Counted from the first letter of the stretch, positions 1-8,875 are shown. The stretch is DNA of 64,000 nt from Streptacidiphilus sp041262165 (GCF_041262165.1 NZ_JBGCBY010000020.1:62001-126000), one strand, 5' to 3'. A program made the numbers and translations. The notes: generated by a model not told the origin, from the letters alone.

Positions 1-59
1 GCGCCCGCCGGCGATCCCAGATCGAGCATTCGCTCGATCAAGGGTTCTCCGACGGGCGC
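1..59 (-). terminator. Nested hairpin, probable terminator
   Basis: An outer 11-bp stem (1-11 with 49-59, one G:T-type mismatch) encloses a perfect inner 7-bp stem (20-26 with 33-39, GATCGAG/CTCGATC). It lies 12 nt beyond the stop of the minus-strand secreted-protein gene, where a terminator is expected. There is no T-run, which is usual in high-GC actinomycetes. Confidence 0.6.
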
Positions 60-70
60 TGGTGGCGCGA

Positions 71-622
71 TCAGCAGCGCTCGGATGAGTGGCTGGAGTC
101 GTTGTAGCCGGTGGCGAAGTTGTGCCAGTTGCCGTGCCAGTCGTGGTTGGTGAGGCAGGTCGGGATCAGGCCCGAGACGGTGTCCCAGGTCATCCAGTCC
201 GCGTACAGGTGGGGCATCGCGTAGCGGTAGCCGAACTGGTCGATGGGCACCAGGTTCGAGGTGAAGTAGCCACCCCAGAAGTGCAGGTTGCCGCCGGAGA
301 AGACGTCGCCGGAGTAGACCTTGCCCGCCTGGGCCGCGTGGGTGCCCGCGGGGCCGTTCTCGATCCAGATCGAGGCCGAGTTCGCGGTCTCGTTCACGTT
401 GAAGGTGTGCAGCTCGGCGTACATCATCCGGCAGCTCGGGATGTAGCCGAGGTAGAGCTGCCCGATGCTGCGGTTGAGCGAGTCCTTGACGGTGGTCGGG
501 GTGCTGGCCAGCACCCGGTCGCTGCCACACCCGGCGGCATGGGCCCCCGGTGCCGCCACCACGAACCCGGCGGCCAGGGTGGCGAGGCCGACAAGCACTG
601 TCTTGAGCTTCCTGAACTTCAC
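71..622 (-). CDS. Small secreted protein of unknown function
   Basis: A 183-residue protein starting at GTG (620-622) behind an AGAGAGAAG ribosome site. Residues 1-29 form a Sec signal peptide ending in AHA-A. The mature protein starts with a CGS motif and has four cysteines, many aromatics and a His/Trp-rich C-terminus. Its opening pattern (CGS, then D..N..IG.LY.GY, then C...YAE) matches the start of the secreted protein at 45198-45710, so the two look like distant paralogues, loosely resembling DUF2690-like secreted actinobacterial proteins. No catalytic motif is recognised. It is separated from the chitinase by about 590 nt, so it is probably transcribed on its own. Confidence 0.75.
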   Translation of the reverse strand: MKFRKLKTVLVGLATLAAGFVVAAPGAHAAGCGSDRVLASTPTTVKDSLNRSIGQLYLGYIPSCRMMYAELHTFNVNETANSASIWIENGPAGTHAAQAGKVYSGDVFSGGNLHFWGGYFTSNLVPIDQFGYRYAMPHLYADWMTWDTVSGLIPTCLTNHDWHGNWHNFATGYNDSSHSSERC

Positions 623-1215
623 TGGTGCCGCTTCTCTCTGCTGGTTCGCATCGGCCGAAGCCCTATTCGAGGGCCGGCCTGCACGAGTTGCTCCTGAACG
701 TCATGGGGTCCTGGGACAGGAAGAACTCGCCTCCCCCAGCCGCACGCGGTGCGGAGGGGGTTAGTCATGCGCGTTTGGTGGATCTGACGGCACCTCAGGA
801 GGCCGGGTAGGCCGAGGCCACGCCGCCCCCCTGAACACGGCACGGCCTCTTCCCTGAGCGCCTCGGCGACACTATCCGTCGCGACAGTGCGGCCGCACCC
901 CCTGACCGGCGGGGGTAGACACCCGCCGGTCAGGGGGTGCGTATGCCCCGACCGGGCGGCGCCGGCAACCGCGTCCGCCCCGCCACCGTCCCGATCTCGG
1001 CGCACCAGGACGTGCCTCGGTGATCGTGCCGCTGCCCCGCGGCGCGGCAGCACCAGTACTCACCGGTGCCGCCGCGCCCGCAGGGCAGTGGGGTCGGCTG
1101 GGCCAGATAGGACCGGGTCCGGGTGACCCAGTGGTCGAAGTTACTGGGCACGCTCTGGTGGCTGCCGACCATCTCCGGCACCCTGTAGGTCCCGGAACCA
1201 GCACCAAAAGCCCTA
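623..1215. other. Intergenic stretch with hairpin and unrecognised frame
   Basis: Between the small secreted protein and the chitinase. It holds the strong hairpin at 894-941. A minus-strand open frame at 930-1181 (HWVTRTRSYLAQPTPLPCG) has some coding look but no ribosome site and no recognised family; it could be a remnant. Nothing else was identified. Confidence 0.4.
894..941. terminator. Perfect 20-bp stem hairpin
   Basis: Positions 894-913 pair perfectly with 922-941 around the 8-nt loop GGTAGACA. The stem is GC-rich with no T-tract on either side. It lies about 275 nt downstream of the chitinase stop on the minus strand, so it could terminate that transcript or protect its 3' end. Confidence 0.6.
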
Positions 1216-2424
1216 CTAGCAGCTGAGGTTGTTGCCGGCCGGGACGCCCAGGATCTGGGTGAACTGCTGGTAGTCGTTGATCCGGTCCTGCATCTCGGCG
1301 GTGTTGTTGCCGTTGCACTCCAGGCTGCCGTTGATGGTGCGGATGGTCTGGCCGAAGCCCGCGCCGTTGACCATGGCGTTGTGCGAGGTCATGGTGCCGG
1401 CGCCGGTCGAGGTGTTCCAGTACCAAAGGCCGGTCTTCCAGGCCACGGAGGCGTCGTTCTGCACCAGGTACGGGTTGTCCAACAGGTCGATGCCGAGCGC
1501 GTCCCCGGCCGCCTTGTAGTTGAAGTTCCAGCTGATCTGCAGCGGGCCGCGCCCGTAGTACGCCGCCTGGCCGGCCGGGCAGCCGTAGGACTGGCTGTAG
1601 TCGCAGTAGGTCGGGTAGTTGGCGGTGTTGATCTCAACGATGTAGACCAGCCCGCCGGTCTCGTGGTCGACGTTCGCCAGGAACGCCGCAGCCTCCTGCT
1701 TCTTGACGGTGTCGCTGCCGGTGGTGGCGAAGCCCGGGTAGGCGCTGAGCGCCGCGGTCAGGCCGCTGTAGGTGTAGAAGGAATTCCGGTTCGGGAACAT
1801 CTGGTTGAACTGGGCCTCGCTGACCACGAAGCTGCCGGGTGGGGTGGTCGAACCTCCGCCGGTGGAGAGGTTGAAGGACTGGGCCGCGGTGCCGTTGCAG
1901 GTGTACTGCTGCAGCTGGACGCTGTCCGTCGTGGAGGCGGACGGGACGTCCAGGCACTTGCCGCTGAAGCGGTTGACGAAGTGGTAGGTGCTGCCGGACT
2001 CCAGCACCGGCAGCCACTGCTGGTTGTTGCCGCCGCCGTAGGTCCACAGTTGGATCAGCGAACCGTCGGCGCTGGAGACGTTGGAGTCGTCCCAGACCTG
2101 GGCGGTGCCGGCGGCGCTGCCGACCTGGAAGTAGCCGCCGCTGGTGGCCGTGAACACCCAGTTCTGGGCGTTGGTGCCGTTGCAGGCGTACTGCTGGACG
2201 GCGGTGGCGTTGGCAGTGCCCGCGGCCCTGGCGTCCACGCACTTGCCGCTGTTGACGTTGGTGACGGTGTAGCTGGTGCCCGAGGTGACCGCCGCCGAGG
2301 CGGCGGGCGCGAAGGCGACGGTGAGGCCGCTCGCGGCCAGCACGGCCGCGCCGGTCAGCGCCACCGCGGAGGACAGCCTACGCAGCGGCCGGGGCCGGCG
2401 TTGGGGCAGGGGGAAGGCATGCAT
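1216..2424 (-). CDS. Secreted GH19 chitinase with N-terminal ricin-type lectin domain
   Basis: Hydrolyses beta-1,4-GlcNAc linkages in chitin outside the cell. Start taken at ATG 2422-2424 (402 residues) because AAGGGAG lies at the right distance; a longer frame exists but lacks a ribosome site. Residues 1-44 are a signal peptide. Residues about 48-175 are a CBM13/ricin beta-trefoil with QxW-type repeats (QNW, QQW). After a Gly/Ser/Thr/Pro linker, the GH19 domain fills about 190-402, with the catalytic HETGG motif and the signature YYGRGPLQISWNFNY. A Streptomyces-type GH19 enzyme with antifungal potential is the likely role. A DasR-like box lies about 200 nt upstream, suggesting GlcNAc-controlled expression. 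Confidence 0.95.
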   Translation of the reverse strand: MHAFPLPQRRPRPLRRLSSAVALTGAAVLAASGLTVAFAPAASAAVTSGTSYTVTNVNSGKCVDARAAGTANATAVQQYACNGTNAQNWVFTATSGGYFQVGSAAGTAQVWDDSNVSSADGSLIQLWTYGGGNNQQWLPVLESGSTYHFVNRFSGKCLDVPSASTTDSVQLQQYTCNGTAAQSFNLSTGGGSTTPPGSFVVSEAQFNQMFPNRNSFYTYSGLTAALSAYPGFATTGSDTVKKQEAAAFLANVDHETGGLVYIVEINTANYPTYCDYSQSYGCPAGQAAYYGRGPLQISWNFNYKAAGDALGIDLLDNPYLVQNDASVAWKTGLWYWNTSTGAGTMTSHNAMVNGAGFGQTIRTINGSLECNGNNTAEMQDRINDYQQFTQILGVPAGNNLSC

Positions 2425-2625
2425 GGGGGCACTCCCTTGCTGTCGAGGGGAAGAAGGTGCGACAGGCATGCGTCCTCGCCGATGTGGGGGCAGGGCAGGA
2501 CGGCTCGCCACCCGGGACGGGCGAGAGTCAGTGGTGTGCCGACAAGCCTGCGGACGCCCGGCATTGATGGGACGTCAGCACTTTCTTCAGGACCTGATTG
2601 AACTTCACATCACATGTCCCCGTCA

Positions 2626-2637
2626 AGGTCTAGACCT
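2626..2637. promoter_or_regulatory. DasR-like (dre) palindrome upstream of chitinase
   Basis: AGGTCTAGACCT, a perfect 12-bp palindrome containing the GGTCTAGACC core of the DasR-responsive element. It is about 202 nt upstream of the GH19 chitinase start. DasR is the GntR-family GlcNAc regulator known to control Streptomyces chitinase genes. The flanks differ from the full consensus, so binding is inferred. Confidence 0.6.
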
Positions 2638-2992
2638 GTCAGGCCTTGTTGCACATGCCGAACCGAGCAGGGCGACCCGTGACCGGACTGCGGCGGGCAT
2701 TGCGTGACGGGTGTGTTCACCGGCCGGCGTCGAAGGACGGCGCGATGAAGCTTGACCACTGAGAGTCAGCCCAGTTCCGAGCCGCTGAGCAGTGTTGGTT
2801 TGCAGAGGCATCGCGTTCGCCCGATCCTTGTTGTCGTCCTCACGTACAGTGCCGAAACGGGGTTCGGATCTGCGTTCGCAAAACGGATCCTGGATGCCCG
2901 CTGCACGTGCCAAGAGTCGAACCGCAGGGCTGTGCGTCGCGCGCACGTGCTCGTCGGAGACGCCCAGGTGTTTCAGAGAGGTTGTTGCTCAC

Positions 2993-4090
2993 GTGGAGGC
3001 AGTCGTCGAGAGCGTTGACATGTCGCGCGATTCGCGGCTGGCGGCTCACAGTGCCGTCTCGCCAGCGTTGGCCCTGTGCAGTGATCTTGAACTGCGCGAC
3101 CTTCTGGACGCGGCTGAGCCCATGGGATCCGGCATCGGCGGGACATCGGCGCTGCTGGACATCGGCGGAACCCCGGTCTTCGTCAAGCGGGTGCCGCTGA
3201 GCGATCTGGAAAGGCAGCCGGCGAACGTCCGGTCCACGGCAAACCTCTTCGGGCTACCTGCCTTCTCCCATTTCGGTGTCGGTATTATCGGGGGGCCGGG
3301 CTTTGGGGCCTGGAGGGAGCTGGCCGTGCACACCATGACGACGAACTGGGTGCTCGCACAGGACTATGAGGGCTTCCCCTTGATGTACCACTGGCGGGTC
3401 CTGCCGCACCCCGGGCAGTCGCTTCCCGAGGAACTGGCCGACGTGGAGAAGGCTGTCACCTACTGGGGAGGCGGATCGCAGGTGCGCCGCCGGATCGAGG
3501 CTGTGCGCGATTCCTCGACGAGCATCGCCCTGTTCCTGGAGTACATCCCGCAGAACCTGCACGACTGGCTGGGCACCCAGGTCAAAGCCGGGGACGAGGC
3601 GGCCGAGAGGGCCTGCGCCATGGTCGAAAAGCAACTGCAGGCTGGGATCTCGTTCATGAACGCCCACGGTCTCCTGCACTTCGATACCCACTTCCAGAAC
3701 ATCCTGACCGACGGTGAGCGTCTGTTCTTTGCGGACTACGGCCTCGCGATCTCCTCCCGGTTCGACCTGTCCAGGGAAGAGGCCGACTTCTTCGCCGACC
3801 ACCAGACATATGACCGTTGCTACTCCGTCACACACCTGGTGATCTGGCTGGTCACCGCCCTGTACGGGTATAGGGGCGAGGAGCGCAGTGCGTTCGTGCG
3901 CGCATGCGCCCATGGGGAGCGCCCGAAGGGGATTCCGCCGCAGGTCGCGGCGATCCTCACCCAGCACGCCCCGCTCGCCGCGGTGATGACGGACTTCTAC
4001 CGCAAGTTCCAGCTGGAGAGTAGGCAGGCCCCGTATCCGATGGAGGAGATCGGCCGGATCGACAGGTTGGGCAGATCGTCCATCGCCTGA
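2993..4090 (+). CDS. Protein-kinase-like protein
   Basis: A 365-residue protein if started at GTG 2993 (GAGAGG 11 nt upstream); ATG 3020 (MSRDSR) is an in-frame alternative. It has a kinase-fold core: a Gly-rich start (GSGIGGTSALLDIG) followed by VFVKRV with the likely ATP-binding lysine, a catalytic loop HFDTHFQNIL (HxDxxxxN), and FADYG in place of DFG. These support phosphotransfer to a protein or small molecule, though the substrate is unknown. It resembles the single-domain cytoplasmic kinase-like proteins common in Streptomyces rather than membrane-bound PknB types. It stands alone between a divergent chitinase and a transposase remnant. Confidence 0.8.
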   Translation: MEAVVESVDMSRDSRLAAHSAVSPALALCSDLELRDLLDAAEPMGSGIGGTSALLDIGGTPVFVKRVPLSDLERQPANVRSTANLFGLPAFSHFGVGIIGGPGFGAWRELAVHTMTTNWVLAQDYEGFPLMYHWRVLPHPGQSLPEELADVEKAVTYWGGGSQVRRRIEAVRDSSTSIALFLEYIPQNLHDWLGTQVKAGDEAAERACAMVEKQLQAGISFMNAHGLLHFDTHFQNILTDGERLFFADYGLAISSRFDLSREEADFFADHQTYDRCYSVTHLVIWLVTALYGYRGEERSAFVRACAHGERPKGIPPQVAAILTQHAPLAAVMTDFYRKFQLESRQAPYPMEEIGRIDRLGRSSIA

Positions 4091-4171
4091 TGGACGGGCG
4101 ACCATCAGAGGTCCGCGCCTGCGGCAGGCTGTGGCTGCCCTGATCTACGTCTGCCGATCGGCCTGCCTGCC

Positions 4172-4770
4172 TTGCCTGTTGCCACCGCGCGCCCGATAGT
4201 CCTGACCGCCGCCGAGCGGCACCGACTGAAGAAGGCCGCCTACGGTCACAGGACCGAGCACCGGGACCGGGTGCGGGCGCGGATCGTGCTCCTGGCGGCT
4301 CGGAGCAGGTCCAACGCGCGTATTGCCGTCGAGGCGGGGGTGCACGTCGACACGGTGCGCACATGGCGAGGCCGGTTCGCTGACCTGGGTCTGCGCGGCC
4401 TGCTCGACCGTCAGCGCACCGGCCGGCCCCCCGTCTTCACACCCCTGCAGGCCGCGCAGGTCAAAGCGTTGGCCTGCCAGCTTCCCGCCGGACCGGCGCG
4501 CCGCTGTCGCGCTGGTCGTGCCCGGAACTGGCCCGCGAGGCCATGTCGCGGGGCATCGCCACATGCAGCGCAAGGTCGTCTCGCCGAACGACTTCACCAA
4601 CCTGACCCAGGGACCGGCTCCGAGACTTCGAAGATCACTACAACGCCACGGCACAGCCGTTCCAGTGGAGGTTCACCACCTCCGACCTGGACGATCTGCT
4701 GGCCAGACTCGACCGGCGCACCACCGATCACCAGGAGGACTCCGCCGCCGCCCAGCCAGCCGGGGTTGAC
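4172..4770 (+). pseudogene. IS630-family transposase remnant
   Basis: The N-terminal helix-turn-helix part is readable from 4172 (AERHRLKKAAYG, later VHVDTVRTWRGRFADLGLRG, LLDRQRTGRPP). The frame then shifts near 4495-4505 to SRWSCPELAREAMSRGI. A further break leads to QRKVVSPNDFTNL, and a last shift to the C-terminal end DRLRDFEDHYN...FQWRFTTSDLDDLLARLD. Three frames are used, and the central DDE catalytic region is deleted, so the element is dead. It marks a past insertion between the kinase-like gene and comB. Confidence 0.8.
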
Positions 4771-4923
4771 TTCGGAGCCGGTCGCGGGTGTTTTCGCCGG
4801 TCGGCTGTTGGGGCTGGACCATTTCACGGCGCCGGAGCATCACATATTTTGGACTTGCAGGTCCAATCCGGCGTCCCTGCCGCGATCGACTACACCGAGC
4901 TACCAAGTTGACCTGACCAGCGA

Positions 4924-5634
4924 TCAGACCGGGTCCTCGTCAGCCAGCGAAGGCATCGCGCGTGGACGCAGGACCATGAGCGAGCCTTCCAAGGTCGCCA
5001 CCATGGCAAAGGGGAACCGGTCGACCTCAAGACAGAGCGCAACGTCATCAGGATGGACTCCTTGACGCACCCCCTCCGCCAGTTCGGCGGCGGCGCGCGA
5101 CTCGGCAGCGCGGCGGAGGAACGCAGCAGCATCCGTCCCAGCCTCGGTGGCCCTCCGGGCGATGTATTGAGCACACGCCAGATCTTCATCGGCCCGCCCG
5201 TCGTCGCCAGTGACCACGAAGGTGACACTGGCACTCTTGCGCGTCCGCAAGAGCTGAGCCGTTGCCTCCGCCACCACGAAGCTCGCGCACAGCACCAGCG
5301 GCGCCTCCTTGACCGCAAGGGCGCCGACTGTCCCTGCCGTGGTCTTCTGCACAACGGTCCGTCCGCCAAGGTCAATAGACCGCAGCAGGCCCGGAGAGTT
5401 GACGGTGTCGAACCCGGGCGCGGGCGGGCCGTCTTTGAGCGCCACCCAATCCGGATGGCGAGCCTTGAGCGCCAGGGCGTCGTCCAGCGACTCAGCAAGA
5501 ATGATCTTTTCCGCTCCCTGGGCAAAGGCCCAGGCAGCCACGGTGAAAGCGCGCATGACGTCGACCACGACCGCCACGGATGGGGCTTCGACCAGATCAG
5601 CGATGCCAAGGAAACGAGCGTCCATTCCGATCAT
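4924..5634 (-). CDS. comB: ComB-family 2-phosphosulfolactate phosphatase-like protein
   Basis: A 236-residue protein of the ComB family, whose founder removes phosphate from 2-phosphosulfolactate in coenzyme M synthesis; in actinobacteria the real substrate is not settled. Family features are clear: VVVDVMRAFTVA near the N-terminus, PGFDTVNSPGLL in the middle, VVQKTTAGTVGA, and the acidic TGDDGRADEDLACAQYI. Length fits the family. ATG 5634 was chosen; a second ATG lies three codons in, and neither has a strong ribosome site. No other coenzyme M genes are nearby, so the role is probably general sulfonate or phosphoester metabolism. Confidence 0.85.
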   Translation of the reverse strand: MIGMDARFLGIADLVEAPSVAVVVDVMRAFTVAAWAFAQGAEKIILAESLDDALALKARHPDWVALKDGPPAPGFDTVNSPGLLRSIDLGGRTVVQKTTAGTVGALAVKEAPLVLCASFVVAEATAQLLRTRKSASVTFVVTGDDGRADEDLACAQYIARRATEAGTDAAAFLRRAAESRAAAELAEGVRQGVHPDDVALCLEVDRFPFAMVATLEGSLMVLRPRAMPSLADEDPV

Positions 5635-5794
5635 GATCGCGCATGCCCGACCCGAAGCACCAGAGCCATCGCGTGGCCAGGTGCCGTATTCCGGGTCTCC
5701 GACCGCAGCCCGAGGCGGCGGGCGGATGCGGTGCCCGGTCGTGACGCGTACCAGGGCGGGCGATGCCAGGCAGGGGCACGCTCAGGCCTGCTTA

Positions 5795-5826
5795 TGGTAC
5801 AGACCATTGACTGGTACCCATCAATG
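5795..5826. promoter_or_regulatory. Overlapping operator-like palindromes upstream of first GH76 gene
   Basis: Two overlapping elements. At 5795-5806 is TGGTACAGACCA, a DasR-box-like palindrome differing from the TGGTCTAGACCA core in its centre. At 5805-5826 is a 22-bp element with outer arms CATTGA and TCAATG around a central GGTACC. The second element matches, at 18 of 22 positions, an element at 36541-36562 upstream of the other GH76 gene. It ends about 153 nt before the start codon. The binding protein is unknown. Confidence 0.6.
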
Positions 5827-5978
5827 CGGTGGAGTGTTATAGAAGGACACGCAGCCCTTCGCCCCTGGGCGCCGACCATCGCAGCCCGAGCCACGCGCGG
5901 TCCGGTACGGGCGTTGGCATGGCCTGCGGTCGGCACTGCCGTGTGAGTCCCTGCCCGCCCCGCCTCTTCGGAGCTGAC

Positions 5979-7442
5979 ATGCGGTCAACAGTATGCAGAT
6001 TGGTCATGATCGGGGCCGGTGTGATGACGACGACCCTGGTTCTGTCGACTTCAGCGCCCGGGAGCGTTGCGGTGGCGGCGGCTCAGTCGACCACCTGCAA
6101 CAAGTACTGCGACGGCCGGGACCCCGCCCTGGCCCCGCAGAGCCGGCAGTCGGTGACCGCCACGATCTACAACCGGAACCTCGCGCTGCACTTCGACGAC
6201 AACGACGCGATGGGCTGGGCCTCGATCGACAACGGAAGCCCGGGCGACGAGGTATGGCTGGACCGGTCCTTCGACGGCGGCCGGACCTGGAGCTCGGGCA
6301 GCAAGCTGGGAGACACCACGGTACCGTCGGGGCAAGGGGGTTGGCGCACCCTGATGTACAACGTCGACGACTGGAACAACCTCGGCGTCGGCGCGCTCCG
6401 GGCCTGCGGCAAAGCCGGCGACCGAAGCGAGACCGCCTGCACGGCCTGGGCCCGTACGACCTGGAACGCGTACAGCCGCCCGACCGCGGCGGTGACCGCG
6501 CTGATGCAGTCGTACGACAACGGTACCGGCCTGTTCGAGACTACCGGCTGGTGGAACTCGGCCAACGCGCTGACCGCCGTCATTGACAATATCCGGGTCA
6601 CCGGGATGGCCAGCTACAGGTACGCCGTCGCCAACACCTACAACATCAACCTGACCGCACAGGGCGGCAACTTCACCGACGCATTCACCGACGACACCGG
6701 CTGGTGGGGGCTGGCCTGGGTCGACGCGTACGACCTGACCGGCGACAGCAGGTACCTGAACACCGCCCGCGCCGACGCGGACCACATGGCGCAGTACTGG
6801 GACTCGGTGTGCGGCGGCGGAGTGTGGTGGAGCACCGCCAGGACCTACAAGAACGCGATCGCCAACTCCCTCTACCTCCAGTTGAACGCCGCGCTGCACA
6901 ACCGCATCACGGGTGACACGGTCTACCTCGGCCGGGCGCGGGCGGAGTGGTCGTGGTTCGCCGGCACCGGCGTGATCAACAGCTCGAACCTGGTGAACGA
7001 CAGTATCGACACGTCGACCTGTGCAGACAACGGGCAGACCGTCTGGTCGTACAACCAGGGCGTGCTGCTCGGCGGCCTGGCAGAGCTGTACCGGGCCACC
7101 GGCGACCCGGCTCTGCTGACCAGAGGCCGACAGCTCGCGGACGCCTTGACCACGACTGCGTCGCTGAACTCCGGCGGGATCCTGCGCGACCCGTGTGAGA
7201 CGGGCGACTGTGGCGCCGACGGCCCCTCCTTCAAGGGCGCCTGTGTTCGCGGGATCAGCGCCTTCAACGCCCTGCTGTCCGACCGTCCCTACTCCGCTTA
7301 CCTCCGGCGGCAGGCCGACTCCGCCTATGCCAACGATCGCAACGCACTCGACGCGTACGGGCTGCACTGGGCCGGGCCGCTCGACACGACGGACGCCGCC
7401 CGCCAGCAGAGCGCCGTCGACCTGATGAACGCGGCACCCTGA
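5979..7442 (+). CDS. Secreted GH76 alpha-1,6-mannanase
   Basis: A 487-residue secreted enzyme expected to cut alpha-1,6-mannan backbones such as those of yeast cell-wall mannan. ATG 5979 was chosen over longer frames because GGAG precedes it at good spacing and the signal peptide (residues 1-35) then begins correctly. Residues about 40-157 form a Cys-containing beta-rich module (CDGRDPAL, an Asp-box-like SFDGGRTW). The catalytic domain follows, with the paired aspartates of GH76 in TDDTGWWGLAWVDAYD (238-239) and CGGGVWWSTARTYKNAIAN. It is a paralogue of 36687-38549, which carries two copies of the N-terminal module. Both have the same upstream palindrome. Confidence 0.9.
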   Translation: MRSTVCRLVMIGAGVMTTTLVLSTSAPGSVAVAAAQSTTCNKYCDGRDPALAPQSRQSVTATIYNRNLALHFDDNDAMGWASIDNGSPGDEVWLDRSFDGGRTWSSGSKLGDTTVPSGQGGWRTLMYNVDDWNNLGVGALRACGKAGDRSETACTAWARTTWNAYSRPTAAVTALMQSYDNGTGLFETTGWWNSANALTAVIDNIRVTGMASYRYAVANTYNINLTAQGGNFTDAFTDDTGWWGLAWVDAYDLTGDSRYLNTARADADHMAQYWDSVCGGGVWWSTARTYKNAIANSLYLQLNAALHNRITGDTVYLGRARAEWSWFAGTGVINSSNLVNDSIDTSTCADNGQTVWSYNQGVLLGGLAELYRATGDPALLTRGRQLADALTTTASLNSGGILRDPCETGDCGADGPSFKGACVRGISAFNALLSDRPYSAYLRRQADSAYANDRNALDAYGLHWAGPLDTTDAARQQSAVDLMNAAP

Positions 7443-7852
7443 CGGCCTGGAGCAGGGTGTCGGCTCCGGTGTCATCGCCGTCGGATGAGCGTACGGTGCG
7501 GCGGGTGGGCCCACGTCCCGAGGCAGGGGAGTCGGCGGGGCGTGGGCCGAGCTTGGTGCCGGCCCAGGCCGGGAACCACCAGTTGCGGCTGGATGCGCTC
7601 CCTGCGATTCGGCGTTCGAACACTGGCAGCGTGCGCAGCAGGCGGTCCTGGCAGACCGTGCCCCTGTGGAGGCCGAGCCAGCGAGTGCCAGGTCGACCAG
7701 GCCGGAGTGCTGCGGCTCGGCGGACAGCAGCAGCGTGCGGGCGCGGAGCAGGTGGGGTGCGGGCGCGGCCCCGGAGCTGCGCGGACATCTCACGGATCCC
7801 CCGGACGCCAGCGGCAGGCAGCTGGTGGCGATGGTGGTGAGGGCCTCCGGGG
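7443..7852. other. Intergenic stretch, nothing recognised
   Basis: Lies between convergent genes (GH76 on plus, aldolase on minus). Long frames cross it on both strands, but none has a start with a ribosome site or a recognised family. A minus-strand frame containing LLRARTLLLSAEPQHSGLVD has a faint coding look and may be a gene remnant. No strong hairpin was noticed. Confidence 0.35.
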
Positions 7853-8875
7853 CTAGGCATCCGACTCATGAGCGGACGTCATGCTCAGTGCGATGTCCAC
7901 GAGCATGTCCTCCTGGCCACCGACGAGGCTGCGTCTGCCGGCCTCGAGAAGTAGTGTGCGAACGTCGACGCCGTACCTTTCGGCGGTGGCCTCAGCGTGC
8001 CGCAGGAAGCTGGAGTAGACGCCCGCGTAGCCGAGCGTGAGTGTTTCGCGGTCGACCCGCACGGGCCGGTCCTGGAGCGGGCGGACCAGATCGTCGGCGG
8101 CGTCCTGGAGGGCAAGCAGGTCGCAGCCGTGCTCCCATCCCTCGAGGTCGGCGACGGCGATGAACGCTTCGATCGGGCAGTTGCCCGCTCCGGCGCCGTG
8201 GCCGGCGAGCGAGGCGTCGACGCGGGTGGCGCCCTGTTCGACTGCGGCCAGTGAGTTGGCGACCGACAGTGAGAGGTTCTCGTGCGCGTGGATGCCGATC
8301 TCGGTGGCGGAGTCGAGTACTTCACGGTAGGCGCGGACCCGCTCGCGTACCGCGTTCATGGTGAGATGGCCGCCCGAGTCGGTGACGTAAACGCAGTGCG
8401 CTCCGTAGGACTGCATCAGTGCGGCCTGGCGCGCCAGTTCGGCGGGCGGGGCCATGTGGCTCATCATCAGGAATCCCGACACGTCCATGCCCAGTTCGCG
8501 TGCGGTGGCGATGTGCTGGGCGGCGACGTCTGCCTCGGTGCAGTGGGTGGCGACTCGCACCGAGCGCACGCCCAGCCGGAAGGCGTGCCTGAGTTCCTTG
8601 ATCGTGCCGATGCCGGGCAGCAGAAGTGTGGTCAGCCGGGCATGGGTGAGGCTCGCGGCGACGGCCTCGATCCACTCCCAGCCGGTGTTGCTTCCGGGGC
8701 CGTAGCTGAGGCTTGTGCCTGCGAGCCCGTCGCCGTGCGCCACTTCGATCGCGTCGACGCCGGCCGCGTCGAGTGCGGCCGCGATCCGGGCCGCGGTCCC
8801 GGGCGGGAGGCGGTGGCGGACGGCGTGCATGCCGTCCCGCAGGGTGACGTCCTGGATGAACAGCCGCTTGGTCAT
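7853..8875 (-). CDS. mhpE: 4-hydroxy-2-oxovalerate aldolase (DmpG/MhpE)
   Basis: Last enzyme of the meta-cleavage route: splits 4-hydroxy-2-oxovalerate into pyruvate and acetaldehyde. It has 340 residues, the normal family length. It shows the HMGL-like start VTLRDGMHAVRHR with the metal-binding Asp, HAHENLSLSVANS with its histidines, and the C-terminal communication domain region GYAGVYSSFLRHAE. Its ATG overlaps the stop of the preceding acetaldehyde dehydrogenase gene by 4 nt (ATGA), so the two are translationally coupled. This fits the known physical complex in which acetaldehyde is channelled between the two enzymes. It is the last gene of the seven-gene operon. Confidence 0.95.
   Translation of the reverse strand: MTKRLFIQDVTLRDGMHAVRHRLPPGTAARIAAALDAAGVDAIEVAHGDGLAGTSLSYGPGSNTGWEWIEAVAASLTHARLTTLLLPGIGTIKELRHAFRLGVRSVRVATHCTEADVAAQHIATARELGMDVSGFLMMSHMAPPAELARQAALMQSYGAHCVYVTDSGGHLTMNAVRERVRAYREVLDSATEIGIHAHENLSLSVANSLAAVEQGATRVDASLAGHGAGAGNCPIEAFIAVADLEGWEHGCDLLALQDAADDLVRPLQDRPVRVDRETLTLGYAGVYSSFLRHAEATAERYGVDVRTLLLEAGRRSLVGGQEDMLVDIALSMTSAHESDA

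Noticed and set aside
5808..5841. TTGACT with TTATAG as a GH76 promoter
   Set aside because: The spacer is about 23 nt, too long for a vegetative promoter. The sequence is better explained as part of the shared palindrome.
6051..7793. 580-codon open frame on the minus strand
   Set aside because: Antisense to the GH76 gene; its Val/Gly/Arg-rich composition is the usual GC-driven shadow and no family is visible.
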